Assembly (NCBI GenBank): GCA_945872035.1
Contig: CAMBYA010000049.1
Location: 1 to 10,845 of the forward strand
Reading direction: 5' to 3'
DNA length: 10,845 bases
Origin: Rhizobium sp. Q54
GTDB taxonomy: Bacteria; Pseudomonadota; Alphaproteobacteria; SMXS01
The notes beneath the pieces are model-generated. The model was not told the origin of the DNA, made no database searches, and saw only the letters and a list, made by a program, of their open reading frames with translations. Below are positions 1-7,117 of this stretch, piece after piece. Position numbers and translations under genes: made by a program. The number at the start of each line of letters is the position of its first letter. Within the stretch, counting starts at the first letter, position 1.

Positions 1-525
1 GTCGTAGCCCAGCACCAGCCGGTCGAGGAAGCGGCGGCGGTCGGAGCGGCCTTCGGTGAACAGACGGTCCATCTGCGGCGTCAGCCAGACCACGCGGATC
101 AGGTCGGCGAGCGCCGCCGGTCCACGGGCCGGCGCGCCGTCGATGCGGACCACCCGCCGCTCGGCGCCCTCGTCGTCATCGCTGTCGGCGGTCCTGCCCT
201 CGATGCCTGTGCCGACGGCCACGACGCCTGACGGGGTCTCGATCCGGGCCGCGACCGACCAGCCGCCGCCACCGCCGATCCGCGCCAGCTCGGGCAGGCG
301 GACGCCGCGCAGGCCGCGGCCGGGCGTGAGATAGGACAGCGCTTCGAGCACGTTGGTCTTGCCCGCGCCGTTGGCGCCGGTCAGCACCACCGGGCGCGGC
401 GTCACCTCGATCCGCTCCGCGGCGTAGTTGCGGAAGTCGGTCAGGGTCAGCCGGGTCACGGCCAGCGGCAACGCCGCCGCTTCGGGAGCGCTCCCCCGCC
501 CGGCATGTTGTTCAGCCTGCAGCAT
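1..525 (-). CDS. recF: DNA replication/repair protein RecF, N-terminal part (cut by window edge)
   Basis: RecF is an SMC-like ATPase that helps load RecA onto gapped DNA at stalled forks (family knowledge). The visible 175 residues start at an ATG preceded by a GGGAAGAG Shine-Dalgarno-like stretch. They carry the conserved N-terminal strand and helix (LTLTDFRNY, about residues 26-34) and a Walker A motif GANGAGKT at residues 50-57. The LTPGRGLRG segment follows at about 66-74, and the expected [14 protein letters not shown] and [13 protein letters not shown] segments come near the edge. A tail of about 22 residues precedes the conserved core, so a downstream GTG (residue 23) is a possible alternative start. 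An acidic insert (SDDDEG) sits at about residues 112-117. The reading frame stays open to base 1, so the C-terminal half, with the signature and Walker B motifs, lies outside. Only 22 nt separate it from the dnaN stop, so it is probably co-transcribed with dnaN. Confidence 0.95.
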   Translation of the reverse strand, partial: MLQAEQHAGRGSAPEAAALPLAVTRLTLTDFRNYAAERIEVTPRPVVLTGANGAGKTNVLEALSYLTPGRGLRGVRLPELARIGGGGGWSVAARIETPSGVVAVGTGIEGRTADSDDDEGAERRVVRIDGAPARGPAALADLIRVVWLTPQMDRLFTEGRSDRRRFLDRLVLGYD

Positions 526-547
526 TCTCTTCCCGGATGCGACCGCG

Positions 548-1663
548 TCAGACGCGCATCGGCATCAGCACATAGAGCGCGGTCTCGTCGCCGCCGTCCT
601 GCACCAGCGTGGGCGCGGCCGCGTCGGCGAACGAAACACGCACCGTGTCGCCTTCCACCTGGCCCATGATATCGAGGACGTAGCGCGCGTTGAAACCGAT
701 CTCCATGGCCTCCGACGAATAGCCGGCGGCCAGTTCCTCGGTGGCCGAGCCGCTGTCCGGGCTGTTGACCGCGAGCGTCACCTTGTCGGTGTCGATGATC
801 AGCTTCACCGCCCGCGACTTCTCGCTGGAGATTGTCGAGACCCGGTCGATGGCCTCGGCGAACAGCCGGGCATCCACCTCGAGCAACCGCTCGTTGTTGG
901 CCGGGATCACCCGGACATAGTCCGGGAAGGTGCCGTCGATCAGCTTGGAGGTGAGCACCGCGTCGGCGAAGTCGAAGCGGATCTTGCTGTCGGACAGGCT
1001 GACCTGCACCGTACCTTCGGCCTCGTCGAGCAGCTTGCGCACTTCCTGCACGGTCTTGCGCGGCACGATCACGCCGGGCATGCCCGCGGCGCCCATGGGC
1101 ATTGGCAGGCGGACGCGGGCCAGGCGGTGGCCATCGGTGGCAACGCCGACCAGCATCGGCTCCTTGCCGTCGGCGACGTGCAGGTAGATGCCGTTCAGGT
1201 AGAACCGGGTTTCCTCGGTGCTGATGGCGAAGCGGGTCTTGTCGATGAGCTTCTTGAGGTCGCCGACCGGCAGGCTGAAGCGGTGCGGCAGCGCATCCTC
1301 GGCCATCACCGGGAAATCCTCGCGCGGCAGGCAGGCGAGCACGAAGCGCGAGCGGCCGGCGCTGAGCGTCAGGCGCTGCTCGCCGCCGCGGTATTCCAGC
1401 TCCACCTGGGAGCCTTCCGGCAGCTTGCGGACGATGTCGTAGAGCGTATGGGCCGGCGTGGTGATCGCGCCGGGCGCGGTGACGTCGGCGGCGACGGATT
1501 CCACCACCGCCAGATCCAGATCGGTGGCCGTCAGGTTGAGCCTTCCCTCTGCGGCCTCAAGCAGCATGTTGGACAGGATCGGGATCGTCGTGCGCCGTTC
1601 GACGACACTTTGCACGTGGCCTAGCGACCGCAGAAGTGCCGCGCGTTCAATGGTGAGTTTCAT
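548..1663 (-). CDS. dnaN: DNA polymerase III beta subunit (sliding clamp)
   Basis: The 371-residue product has the usual length of the beta clamp, the ring-shaped dimer that tethers polymerase III and many repair proteins to DNA. It starts [18 protein letters not shown], continues with [18 protein letters not shown] (about 20-37) and ends with the characteristic YVLMPMRV. Three clamp-like domains of about 120 residues fit the length. The ATG has only a weak purine stretch (AAGAG) upstream. A 220-bp gap and a terminator separate it from dnaA, so dnaN probably has its own promoter within 1664-1829, but I could not identify a convincing -35/-10 pair there. recF follows after 22 nt, which suggests a dnaN-recF transcript. 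The reading frame is intact and nothing looks damaged. Confidence 0.98.
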   Translation of the reverse strand: MKLTIERAALLRSLGHVQSVVERRTTIPILSNMLLEAAEGRLNLTATDLDLAVVESVAADVTAPGAITTPAHTLYDIVRKLPEGSQVELEYRGGEQRLTLSAGRSRFVLACLPREDFPVMAEDALPHRFSLPVGDLKKLIDKTRFAISTEETRFYLNGIYLHVADGKEPMLVGVATDGHRLARVRLPMPMGAAGMPGVIVPRKTVQEVRKLLDEAEGTVQVSLSDSKIRFDFADAVLTSKLIDGTFPDYVRVIPANNERLLEVDARLFAEAIDRVSTISSEKSRAVKLIIDTDKVTLAVNSPDSGSATEELAAGYSSEAMEIGFNARYVLDIMGQVEGDTVRVSFADAAAPTLVQDGGDETALYVLMPMRV

Positions 1664-1829
1664 GGGCTCTTAGCTATGGTTGAACCTACGGTACGGAGGC
1701 TTCTAAGCCACTGTCTTTCTTATGCTTTTCGGGGCGGCCGCATGGCCGCAGCCCGGACCCGGAATTCGCCCCCCGAAGACAGAGCTCAACCGGACCGAGA
1801 CTTTAGCAGAGGAAGGCCGCAAAGACACG

Positions 1830-1852
1830 AAAAATGGGGCGCTTGGCCCCAT
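1830..1852 (-). terminator. Rho-independent terminator downstream of dnaA
   Basis: A perfect 7-bp inverted repeat, ATGGGGC / loop of 5 / GCCCCAT, lies at 1834-1852. Read on the minus strand it is followed at once by TTTTT (1830-1834, the first T belonging to the stem), the layout of an intrinsic terminator. It begins about 31 nt after the dnaA stop codon. It should end most dnaA transcripts before dnaN, so the two genes would be separately expressed. Confidence 0.72.
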
Positions 1853-1883
1853 CCCGCGCAGTCCGTAAGCTAGGTCGTAACGT

Positions 1884-3335
1884 TCAGGTTTCCAGGGTGC
1901 GCCGCAGGTTCTCGATGTCCTGGTCGAGGCTGCTGTCGGTCTCCCGGAGCTCCTCGATGCGGCGCACCGCGTGCATCACCGTGGTGTGGTCGCGGCCACC
2001 GAACTTGCGGCCGATCTCGGGCAGGCTGCGCGAGGTAAGCTGCTTCGACAGATACATCGCCACCTGGCGCGGCCGGGCGACGGCGCGGGCGCGGCGTGCG
2101 GACAGCAGGTCGGACAGGCGGACATTGAAATACTCCGCCACATGGCGCTGGATCTCCGCGATGGACACCCGCCGGTCATTGGAGCGGATCAGGTCCTGCA
2201 GCACTTCCTGGGTCATCTCCAGGGTGACGGGACGGCCGACCAGATCCGAATAGGCGGTGACCCGGTTGAGCGCGCCCTCCAGCTCGCGCACGTTCGAGAC
2301 GATCTTTCGCGCCAGGAACTCGGTAACTTCCTTGGGCAGGTCATCCCGGCCCATGGCCTCGAGCTTGGACTGGAGGATACCGACGCGCAGCTCGTAGTCG
2401 GTCGGATGCACGTCAGCGACGAGGCCCCATCCGAGGCGCGACTTGATGCGGTCCTCGATCCCTTCCAGGTCCGACGGCGAACGGTCTCCCGAGATGATCA
2501 CCTGGCGGTGCTGGTCGATGACGGCGTTGAAGGTGTGGAAGAACTCTTCCTGGGTGCTGTCCTTGTTGGCGATGAACTGGACGTCGTCGATCATCAGCAC
2601 GTCGACCGAGCGGAACTGCTCCTTGAACGCCATGGTGTCCTTGTAACGGAGCGCCCGGATGAACTGGTACATAAACTTTTCCGCCGACATGTAGAGCACC
2701 TTGCGCTCGGGATCGCGGGCGCGGATTTCGGCGGCGATGGCGTGCATCAGGTGGGTCTTGCCCAGGCCGACGCCGCCATAGAGGAACAACGGGTTGAACT
2801 GGACCTTGGCGCTGCTGGCGACCCGACGCGCGGCGGCGTGGGCCAGTTCGTTGGACTTGCCGACCACGAAGCTGTCGAAGGTGAAGCGCGGATCGAGCGG
2901 AGCGCTATAGGTATCGGCCGCGGTGCCGTCCGGGTCCTCGCCCTGGCCGTCGGCGCGGGCCGGACGGCCGTTAGGCCGGACTGAGGGCGGCGGCGCGGCG
3001 GCGGCCGGGCCGGGCGCGGTCGGCGCCTGAACGCTGACCACCAGTTCCACGTCGATGGCGGCGCCGGTTTCCTGGCGCCAGTAGTCGATGATGCGGCCGA
3101 GATAATGGGTCTTCACCCAGTCGCACATGAAGCGCGTCGGCACCGTGATCAGGACCTTGGAGCCCTCGGCCCGCAGCACGCCAAGCGGCTTCAGCCAGCT
3201 GTCGAAGGTGGCGTCGCCGAACTCCGTGCGCAGTTTGGCGCGAATCCGCTGCCACGCATCCTGCCAGGGTGTCATCATGGACGGGTTGACCGCATCTTTC
3301 TGTATCCCCCCGAGTCGGTGGGTTTCACTGGCCAC
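1884..3335 (-). CDS. dnaA: Chromosomal replication initiator protein DnaA
   Basis: DnaA is the AAA+ ATPase that binds and melts the chromosomal origin. In the 483-residue reading, the N-terminal DnaB/DiaA-interaction domain is about 22-100 ([27 protein letters not shown]). A Pro/Ala-rich linker follows at about 101-143. The AAA+ domain carries Walker A GGVGLGKT at 187-194, Walker B VLMIDD at 246-251 and the box VII arginine region IKSRLGWGL with R300. The C-terminal helix-turn-helix holds the DnaA signature [11 protein letters not shown] at 446-456. The GTG at 3335 is chosen because GAGG lies 6 nt before it; ATGs at 3278 and 3275 (residues 20 and 21) have no visible ribosome-binding site, but would give an N-terminus closer to the conserved fold. 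The start is 11 nt after the rhodanese stop, so the two genes are probably transcribed and translated together. A terminator lies downstream. Confidence 0.97.
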   Translation of the reverse strand: MASETHRLGGIQKDAVNPSMMTPWQDAWQRIRAKLRTEFGDATFDSWLKPLGVLRAEGSKVLITVPTRFMCDWVKTHYLGRIIDYWRQETGAAIDVELVVSVQAPTAPGPAAAAPPPSVRPNGRPARADGQGEDPDGTAADTYSAPLDPRFTFDSFVVGKSNELAHAAARRVASSAKVQFNPLFLYGGVGLGKTHLMHAIAAEIRARDPERKVLYMSAEKFMYQFIRALRYKDTMAFKEQFRSVDVLMIDDVQFIANKDSTQEEFFHTFNAVIDQHRQVIISGDRSPSDLEGIEDRIKSRLGWGLVADVHPTDYELRVGILQSKLEAMGRDDLPKEVTEFLARKIVSNVRELEGALNRVTAYSDLVGRPVTLEMTQEVLQDLIRSNDRRVSIAEIQRHVAEYFNVRLSDLLSARRARAVARPRQVAMYLSKQLTSRSLPEIGRKFGGRDHTTVMHAVRRIEELRETDSSLDQDIENLRRTLET

Positions 3336-3341
3336 TGTCGG

Positions 3342-3345
3342 CCTC
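3342..3345 (-). promoter_or_regulatory. Ribosome-binding site deciding the dnaA GTG start
   Basis: On the minus strand the rhodanese stop TGA runs into CGAGG and then, after CCGACA, a GTG that opens the dnaA frame. The GAGG with 6-nt spacing is the only Shine-Dalgarno-like element near any of the three candidate dnaA starts. Its closeness to the upstream stop suggests translational coupling. This is a sequence-based preference, not proof. Confidence 0.5.
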
Positions 3346-3346
3346 G

Positions 3347-3766
3347 TCAGTTCTGGGTCCAGGGGAGGCCGCGGACCTTCCAGCCATTGATCCGGCCTCG
3401 ATGCCGGTCAGCGTCGGGGTCACCCTCGAATCCCTCGGAAATGTTGTAGCACCGGGTGTAGCCCTTCTGGGTCATCAACCGGGCCGCCGCCGCCGAGCGC
3501 GCGCCCGACCGGCACAGGAACAGAACGGGCGTGTCATGTCCTGGCTTCAGCGACTCGACCTCGTCGGCGAATCGGTCGTTCCGCGTGCCTTCCGGGAACG
3601 ACTGCCACTCGATGAAGACCGGCTTTTTACTCAGCGGGGACAGGTCGGCGACACCCACATAGGTCCACTCCGCGAGGGTACGAACGTCCACCAGTAGGGC
3701 GGAAGGCTCGGATTCCAGCAGATTCCAGGCATCCTGCGGAGACAAATCGCCCGCGTAATCAGACAT
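3347..3766 (-). CDS. Rhodanese-like domain protein (single-domain sulfurtransferase)
   Basis: The product is 139 residues, one rhodanese domain with no signal peptide or membrane segment, so it is probably cytoplasmic. It has the CH2A-like segment ALLVDVRTLAEW (about 23-34, with D27) and the active-site loop CRSGAR starting at Cys85. The following helix is SAAAARLMTQKGY, and the C-terminal region is NISEGFEGD … GWKVRGLPW. The six-residue loop with a catalytic cysteine matches sulfurtransferases that carry a persulfide; the substrate cannot be read from the sequence. The ATG at 3766 is preferred because G-rich stretches (GGGGGGA and CGGGA) precede it. An ATG seven codons upstream (3787) lacks a ribosome-binding site. 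The gene sits 11 nt before dnaA and about 370 bp after rpsT, so it appears to lead the dnaA transcript. I do not assign a gene symbol. Confidence 0.9.
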   Translation of the reverse strand: MSDYAGDLSPQDAWNLLESEPSALLVDVRTLAEWTYVGVADLSPLSKKPVFIEWQSFPEGTRNDRFADEVESLKPGHDTPVLFLCRSGARSAAAARLMTQKGYTRCYNISEGFEGDPDADRHRGRINGWKVRGLPWTQN

Positions 3767-3872
3767 TCCCGACCAATCCCCCCGCATTGATTCGCGACAA
3801 CATGCCGAATCCCCCCAAGTAGTGTCAGATCATCGTCATGTATTCGCAAGAAGAAGTAAAGACGATCTCCGC

Positions 3873-3894
3873 AAAGGCTAAAAGCATAGCCTTT
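3873..3894. repeat. 8-bp perfect inverted repeat in the AT-rich region upstream of rhodanese-dnaA
   Basis: AAAGGCTA (3873-3880) and TAGCCTTT (3887-3894) are perfect inverted copies separated by 6 nt. The repeat may form a hairpin in RNA or serve as a dimeric protein-binding site. No T-tract follows on either strand apart from the TTT that belongs to the stem, so an intrinsic terminator is unlikely. It lies 107 bp upstream of the chosen rhodanese start. Confidence 0.6.
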
Positions 3895-3947
3895 CTGTTA
3901 CACATTTATTACTTGCAGAGATCCGCCCACCTTCGAATCTGGGGGAG

Positions 3948-3975
3948 AGAGTAGCAAATTACACGACATTGGCAA
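3948..3975 (-). promoter_or_regulatory. Candidate sigma70-type promoter for rhodanese-dnaA
   Basis: On the minus strand TTGCCA (3970-3975, five of six to TTGACA) is followed after 16 nt by TACTCT (3948-3953, three of six to TATAAT). It points toward the rhodanese and dnaA genes and would give a leader of roughly 170 nt that includes the inverted repeat at 3873-3894. The -10 is poor, so this is only the best candidate in the region. Confidence 0.3.
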
Positions 3976-4086
3976 CAGCCGCCGTGGATCACTCTCCGAT
4001 TTGTGACGGCTCTATGTACGTTGCGTTAAGCCACCTACCAGATATGGGTCTGGCAGATTGAGGCCTGTCGGCAGGGAGGGGAAATG

Positions 4087-4141
4087 GATCCCGGGCGTCG
4101 ATGCGCCGGACCAGCGTCGGCCCGGCGTCGAGTCGGGGATC
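4087..4141 (-). terminator. Long imperfect hairpin overlapping the rpsT stop codon, possible terminator
   Basis: Three nested paired blocks can form: GATCCC 4087-4092 with GGGATC 4136-4141, TCGA 4098-4101 with TCGA 4128-4131, and CGCCGG 4104-4109 with CCGGCG 4122-4127. In the rpsT transcript the stem begins inside the TGA stop codon and ends before CATTTCCCC, where the T-run is only three. It could end the transcript or protect its 3' end. The lack of a proper U-tract keeps confidence low. Confidence 0.4.
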
Positions 4142-4406
4142 AGGCCTTCAGCGAGCGGACGCGCGCGCTGAGGCGGGAAATCTTCCGCGAAGCGGTATTC
4201 TTGGCGAGCACGCCCTTCGACACACCGCGCATGATCTCCGGTTCGGCGACCTTGAGCGCTTCGGCGGCGGCGGCGGCGTCACCCGATTCCAGGGCCTTCT
4301 CGACGCCCTTGATGAACGTGCGGATGCGGCCGCGGCGGGCGCGGTTCACGTCGGTGCGACGCTCGGTCTGGCGAATGCGCTTACGCGCCTGCGGCGAATT
4401 GGCCAT
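4140..4406 (-). CDS. rpsT: Small ribosomal subunit protein S20
   Basis: The 88-residue, strongly basic product begins [17 protein letters not shown] and has the S20 features: a Lys/Arg-rich N-terminus followed by helices that bind 16S rRNA. It carries the typical segments [19 protein letters not shown] (about 21-39) and [19 protein letters not shown] (about 65-83). It is a primary binder of the 30S body in the usual assembly pathway. The ATG has a modest ACGGA purine stretch about 6 nt upstream. A well-formed promoter lies immediately upstream, and the gene appears to be monocistronic, with hairpins on both flanks. Length and sequence are normal for the family. Confidence 0.97.
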   Translation of the reverse strand: MANSPQARKRIRQTERRTDVNRARRGRIRTFIKGVEKALESGDAAAAAEALKVAEPEIMRGVSKGVLAKNTASRKISRLSARVRSLKA

Positions 4407-4446
4407 GTGTGTTCCGTCTCAACGCTAAATCACTAACAGGGCGCGG

Positions 4447-4475
4447 CTTATAAGGCCTGTGCCCCCACCCGTCAA
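4447..4475 (-). promoter_or_regulatory. Strong sigma70-type promoter of rpsT
   Basis: On the minus strand TTGACG (4470-4475, five of six to consensus) and TATAAG (4447-4452, five of six) are separated by exactly 17 nt. Transcription would start near 4439-4441, giving a leader of about 33-35 nt before the rpsT ATG. It lies in the short gap between the enoyl-CoA hydratase stop and rpsT and is the clearest promoter in the window, as expected for a highly expressed ribosomal protein. Confidence 0.75.
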
Positions 4476-4484
4476 CCATTGGAT

Positions 4485-4514
4485 CGCGCCGGAATGGCAA
4501 GCCGTCCCGGCGCG
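4485..4514 (-). terminator. GC-rich hairpin between enoyl-CoA hydratase gene and rpsT promoter
   Basis: CGCGCCGG (4485-4492) and CCGGCGCG (4507-4514) form a perfect 8-bp stem around a 14-nt loop that itself contains GGC/GCC. It lies 6 nt after the hydratase stop and just before the rpsT -35. There is no T-tract, so a factor-independent terminator is only possible, not shown. Confidence 0.35.
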
Positions 4515-4520
4515 CCGTCC

Positions 4521-5297
4521 CTAGCGATTCTTGAACTGCGCCGGGCGCTTTTCGACGAACGCGCTCATGCCTTCCTTCTGGTCGTCGAAGGCGAAAAGCG
4601 CGTGGAAGGTGCGGCGTTCGAATCGGACGCCTTCCGACAGGGTGGTCTCGTATGCCCGGTTGATCGCCTCCTTGGCGACGATCACCGACGGGCGCGACAT
4701 GTCGGCGATGATGGCGGCGGTCTTCAGCGCCTCGTCGATGAGCTGGTCGTTCGGCACGATCCGGCTGACCAGGCCCGAGCGCTCGGCTTCCTGAGCGTCC
4801 ATCATCCGGCCGGTCAGGCACATGTCCATGGCCTTCGACTTGCCGACGAAACGGGTCAGGCGCTGTGTGCCGCCCGAGCCGGGGATGACGCCCAGCTTGA
4901 TCTCGGGCTGGCCGAACTTGGCGCTCTCGGCGGCGATGATGAAGTCGCACATCATCGCCAGTTCGTAGCCGCCGCCGAGCGCGAAGCCCGCGACCGCCGC
5001 GATCACCGGCTTGCGGGTGCGGGTGACGGTTTCCCAGTTGCTGGTGATGAAGTCCTCGGTGAACACGTCGATGTAGTTCTTGTCCTTCATCTCGGTGATG
5101 TCGGCGCCCGCCGCGAAGGCGCGCTCGCTGCCGGTGATGACGGTGCAACCGATGTCCGGGTTCTTCTCGATGCCGCCCAGCGCGTCGGTCAACTCGTCCA
5201 TGAGCTGGCCGCACAGCGCATTGAGCGCCTTCGGACGGTTGAGGGTGATCAGCGCGACCTTGCCGCGCACCTCGAAATTGATGGTTTCGTACGCCAT
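4521..5297 (-). CDS. Enoyl-CoA hydratase (crotonase family)
   Basis: The 258-residue protein has the length of a classical crotonase, which hydrates trans-2-enoyl-CoA to 3-hydroxyacyl-CoA in fatty-acid or short-chain acyl-CoA degradation. Sequence features are [13 protein letters not shown] (16-28), the CoA/oxyanion-hole segment FAAGADI (61-67), the second oxyanion segment [15 protein letters not shown] (about 104-118) and [20 protein letters not shown] (128-147). The two catalytic glutamates of the hydratase subtype are both present as E112 and E132, so hydration is more likely than isomerase-only activity. The ATG at 5297 is fixed by GGAGGAAG upstream; the frame is open further upstream but would run into mutM and lacks homology. 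It follows mutM by 83 bp. From memory, a crotonase gene also stands here in other alphaproteobacteria. The exact acyl-CoA substrate is not determined. Confidence 0.95.
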   Translation of the reverse strand: MAYETINFEVRGKVALITLNRPKALNALCGQLMDELTDALGGIEKNPDIGCTVITGSERAFAAGADITEMKDKNYIDVFTEDFITSNWETVTRTRKPVIAAVAGFALGGGYELAMMCDFIIAAESAKFGQPEIKLGVIPGSGGTQRLTRFVGKSKAMDMCLTGRMMDAQEAERSGLVSRIVPNDQLIDEALKTAAIIADMSRPSVIVAKEAINRAYETTLSEGVRFERRTFHALFAFDDQKEGMSAFVEKRPAQFKNR

Positions 5298-5300
5298 GGG

Positions 5301-5308
5301 CTTCCTCC
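5301..5308 (-). promoter_or_regulatory. Strong ribosome-binding site of the enoyl-CoA hydratase gene
   Basis: GGAGGAAG on the minus strand lies 3 nt before the ATG at 5297 (about 8 nt from the core GGAGG centre). It is a near-perfect Shine-Dalgarno sequence and decides against the longer open frame that starts inside mutM. Confidence 0.75.
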
Positions 5309-5380
5309 GGGAATTGCTTGCCGTCACAGGGCAGGCCAGCGTTTTGGCAGAGCTTGGCACGGCATGCAAGCGGCCCTGCG

Positions 5381-6238
5381 CTACCGCTGATGCTTGTTGC
5401 AGAAGAAGGTGGAGCGGCCGCTCTGGACGATGCGCGAGATGGTGCCGCGGCATCCGGCCTGCCCGCAGGGCTCGCCTTCGCGTCCGTAGGCCTTCCAGGA
5501 ATGCTGGAAGTAGCCCAGTTCGCCGTCTACCTGGGCATAATCGCGCAAGCTGGAGCCGCCGGCCTGGATGGCCCTTTCGAGCACATCCCGGATGGCGGGC
5601 ACCAGCCTCTCCGCGCGCTGCCCCGACACGGAATCAGCAAGTCGGCGCGGGGATATTCCAGACATGTGCAATGCCTCGCAGACGTAGATGTTCCCGAGGC
5701 CGGCGACCACGCGCTGGTCGAGGAGCGCGGCCTTGATCGGCGTCCGCTTGCCGTCGAGCGCTTCCGACAGGTAGTCGGGATTGAACCCGTCGCCCAGCGG
5801 CTCCGGCCCGAGATGGGCGAAATAGGGATGGGCCGCCAGATCCGCTTCCCGGGTCAGCGCCATGAAGCCGAACCGGCGCGGGTCGTGGAACACCACGCGG
5901 CTGCCGTTGCCCACCTCGAAGATCACATGGTCGTGGGTGGCGAGCGGCGGCGGTTCGCCCCCACTGGAATCCTTACCGCCGTGCGGCGCCCACAGGTTCA
6001 TCCGGCCCGACATGCCCAGATGCATGATCAGCACCTGGCCATCGTCCAGGTGGACCACGATATATTTGGCACGGCGGTCGATGCGTTCGATCCGGCGCCC
6101 CCGCAGCCGCTCGCCGAAATCCGGCGGCAGCGGAAAGCGCAGGTCGGGCCGGCGGGCGGTCACCTGCGTCAGGACGCGGCCTTCCATGGCCGTGCGCAGG
6201 CCGCGGCAAACCGTTTCAACCTCGGGCAATTCGGGCAT
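5381..6238 (-). CDS. mutM: Formamidopyrimidine-DNA glycosylase (Fpg/MutM)
   Basis: MutM removes 8-oxoguanine and formamidopyrimidines and nicks the abasic site (bifunctional glycosylase/AP lyase). The 285-residue product starts [14 protein letters not shown], giving the catalytic Pro2 and Glu3 after Met removal. It keeps the beta-hairpin lysine (RRAKYIV, K58), [11 protein letters not shown] (72-82), the helix-two-turns-helix region with [11 protein letters not shown], and a C-terminal zinc finger with R275 in SGRSTFF. The finger ligands read C258-x4-C263-x16-C280-x2-H283, so the last ligand is His rather than the usual Cys. The ATG at 6238 is chosen because the catalytic N-terminus must begin there; the frame extends 40 codons upstream into ubiE without meaning. 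No clear ribosome-binding site is visible. It is divergent from ubiE. Confidence 0.96.
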   Translation of the reverse strand: MPELPEVETVCRGLRTAMEGRVLTQVTARRPDLRFPLPPDFGERLRGRRIERIDRRAKYIVVHLDDGQVLIMHLGMSGRMNLWAPHGGKDSSGGEPPPLATHDHVIFEVGNGSRVVFHDPRRFGFMALTREADLAAHPYFAHLGPEPLGDGFNPDYLSEALDGKRTPIKAALLDQRVVAGLGNIYVCEALHMSGISPRRLADSVSGQRAERLVPAIRDVLERAIQAGGSSLRDYAQVDGELGYFQHSWKAYGREGEPCGQAGCRGTISRIVQSGRSTFFCNKHQR

Positions 6239-6294
6239 GGGATGCGCTGTAACGTTTCTGGTAGCCGTCAGGCGGGTGGGGTAAGGTGCGCCGC

Positions 6295-7107
6295 ATGATA
6301 GAGGATCACCGCGAAAACACAGCCCCTTCCGGGGCCAATGACGCCGAAGGCGGCGCAAGCTTCGGCTTTCGCGAGGTGAGTCCCACTGAAAAGACCGCGC
6401 TGGTGCGCGGCGTGTTCGATTCCGTGGCGACCCGGTACGACGTCATGAACGACGCCATGAGTGGCGGCGTCCACCGCATCTGGAAATCGGCCATGATCGA
6501 CTGGCTGCGTCCGCGGCCGGGCATGCGCGTGCTCGACGTTGCAGGCGGTACCGGCGACATCGCCTTTCGCATCCTCGACAAGGCCAACCGCGAGGTGCCC
6601 GAGGCCCGGACACCGGCCACCGTCACCGTCTGCGACATCAACGAGGCGATGCTGAATGTCGGCCGCGACCGGGCGGTGAACGCGGGGCGCTTCGACAACC
6701 TCGACTGGATGGTGGGCAACGCTGAGGCGCTACCTTTCGCCGACGCTTCCTACGACGCCTACACCATCGCCTTCGGCATCCGCAATGTGACCGACATCCC
6801 GGCGGCGCTGCGCGAGGCCCGGCGGGTGCTGAAGCCGGGCGGACGCTTCCTGTGCCTGGAGTTCTCCAATGTGGACATCCCGCTGCTGAAGCAGGGCTAC
6901 GATTTCTATTCCCTCAATATCGTACCGCAACTCGGCCGGCTGATCGCCGGCGACGCCGAATCCTACCGTTACCTGGTCGAGAGCATCAGGCGCTTCCCGG
7001 ACCGCGAGACCTTCGCCGGCATAATCGAGGCGGCGGGCCTGTCACGCGTCTCGGTTCGCGCCCTGTCGGGCGGCATCGTCGCCCTGCACTCGGCCTGGCG
7101 CGTCTGA
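6295..7107 (+). CDS. ubiE: Ubiquinone biosynthesis C-methyltransferase UbiE
   Basis: UbiE uses SAM to C-methylate the benzoquinol (and, where menaquinone exists, demethylmenaquinol) ring. The 270-residue reading contains both family signatures: [16 protein letters not shown] at about 48-63 and [15 protein letters not shown] at about 179-193. SAM motif I is [10 protein letters not shown] at about 79-88, followed by VCDINEAML. The ATG at 6295 has AAGG 8 nt upstream. A GTG at 6286 would add three residues and has only a G-rich stretch before it, so it is less likely but possible. The 56-bp gap to the divergent mutM must hold promoters for both, but none is convincing. ubiB begins 10 bp after the stop, so the pair is likely one transcript. 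Confidence 0.96.
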   Translation: MIEDHRENTAPSGANDAEGGASFGFREVSPTEKTALVRGVFDSVATRYDVMNDAMSGGVHRIWKSAMIDWLRPRPGMRVLDVAGGTGDIAFRILDKANREVPEARTPATVTVCDINEAMLNVGRDRAVNAGRFDNLDWMVGNAEALPFADASYDAYTIAFGIRNVTDIPAALREARRVLKPGGRFLCLEFSNVDIPLLKQGYDFYSLNIVPQLGRLIAGDAESYRYLVESIRRFPDRETFAGIIEAAGLSRVSVRALSGGIVALHSAWRV

Positions 7108-7117
7108 TCCGGCGCCC

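Larger units (their letters stand above)
3767..4139. other. Gene-free region between rpsT and the rhodanese-dnaA unit, with AT-rich core
   Basis: This 373-bp stretch shows no plausible coding region. Its core, 3841-3912, is 27 G+C of 72 bases by hand count (about 38 %), far below the GC-rich genes on either side. It holds an 8-bp inverted repeat (3873-3894), a weak DnaA-box-like TGTTACACA (3896-3904, 7 of 9 to TTATNCACA), a second weak match on the opposite strand (3983-3991, 7 of 9), a small inverted repeat CCAGA/TCTGG (4038-4053) and three GANTC sites between 3789 and 3939. It must contain the promoter for the rhodanese and dnaA genes. No cluster of good DnaA boxes is present, so calling it an origin would be inference. 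Confidence 0.6.

Noticed and set aside
428..1624. Long plus-strand open frame opposite dnaN (about 398 codons)
   Set aside because: It lies antisense to an intact, clearly recognisable beta clamp gene, has a composition rich in Arg, His, Gly and Ala typical of GC-rich shadow frames, and shows no family motif.
1698..1709. GGCTT/AAGCC short palindrome upstream of dnaN
   Set aside because: Five-bp arms with a 2-nt spacer are too short to call an operator without comparative evidence.
1734..1749. GCGGCC/GGCCGC inverted repeat in the dnaA-dnaN gap
   Set aside because: A 6-bp GC-only stem with a 4-nt loop is easily expected by chance at this base composition and no T-run or conserved context supports a function.
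1971..2984. Long plus-strand open frame opposite dnaA (about 337 codons)
   Set aside because: It is the antisense shadow of the conserved dnaA AAA+ and DNA-binding regions, with no recognisable domain.
5298..5453. N-terminal extension of the enoyl-CoA hydratase by 52 codons into mutM
   Set aside because: The near-perfect GGAGGAAG sits just before the internal ATG at 5297, and the extension has no crotonase similarity and overlaps the mutM zinc-finger coding region.
6295..6300. TATCAT on the minus strand as a -10 for mutM
   Set aside because: It matches the -10 consensus at five of six, but no acceptable -35 lies 15-18 nt upstream, and it overlaps the ubiE start codon.
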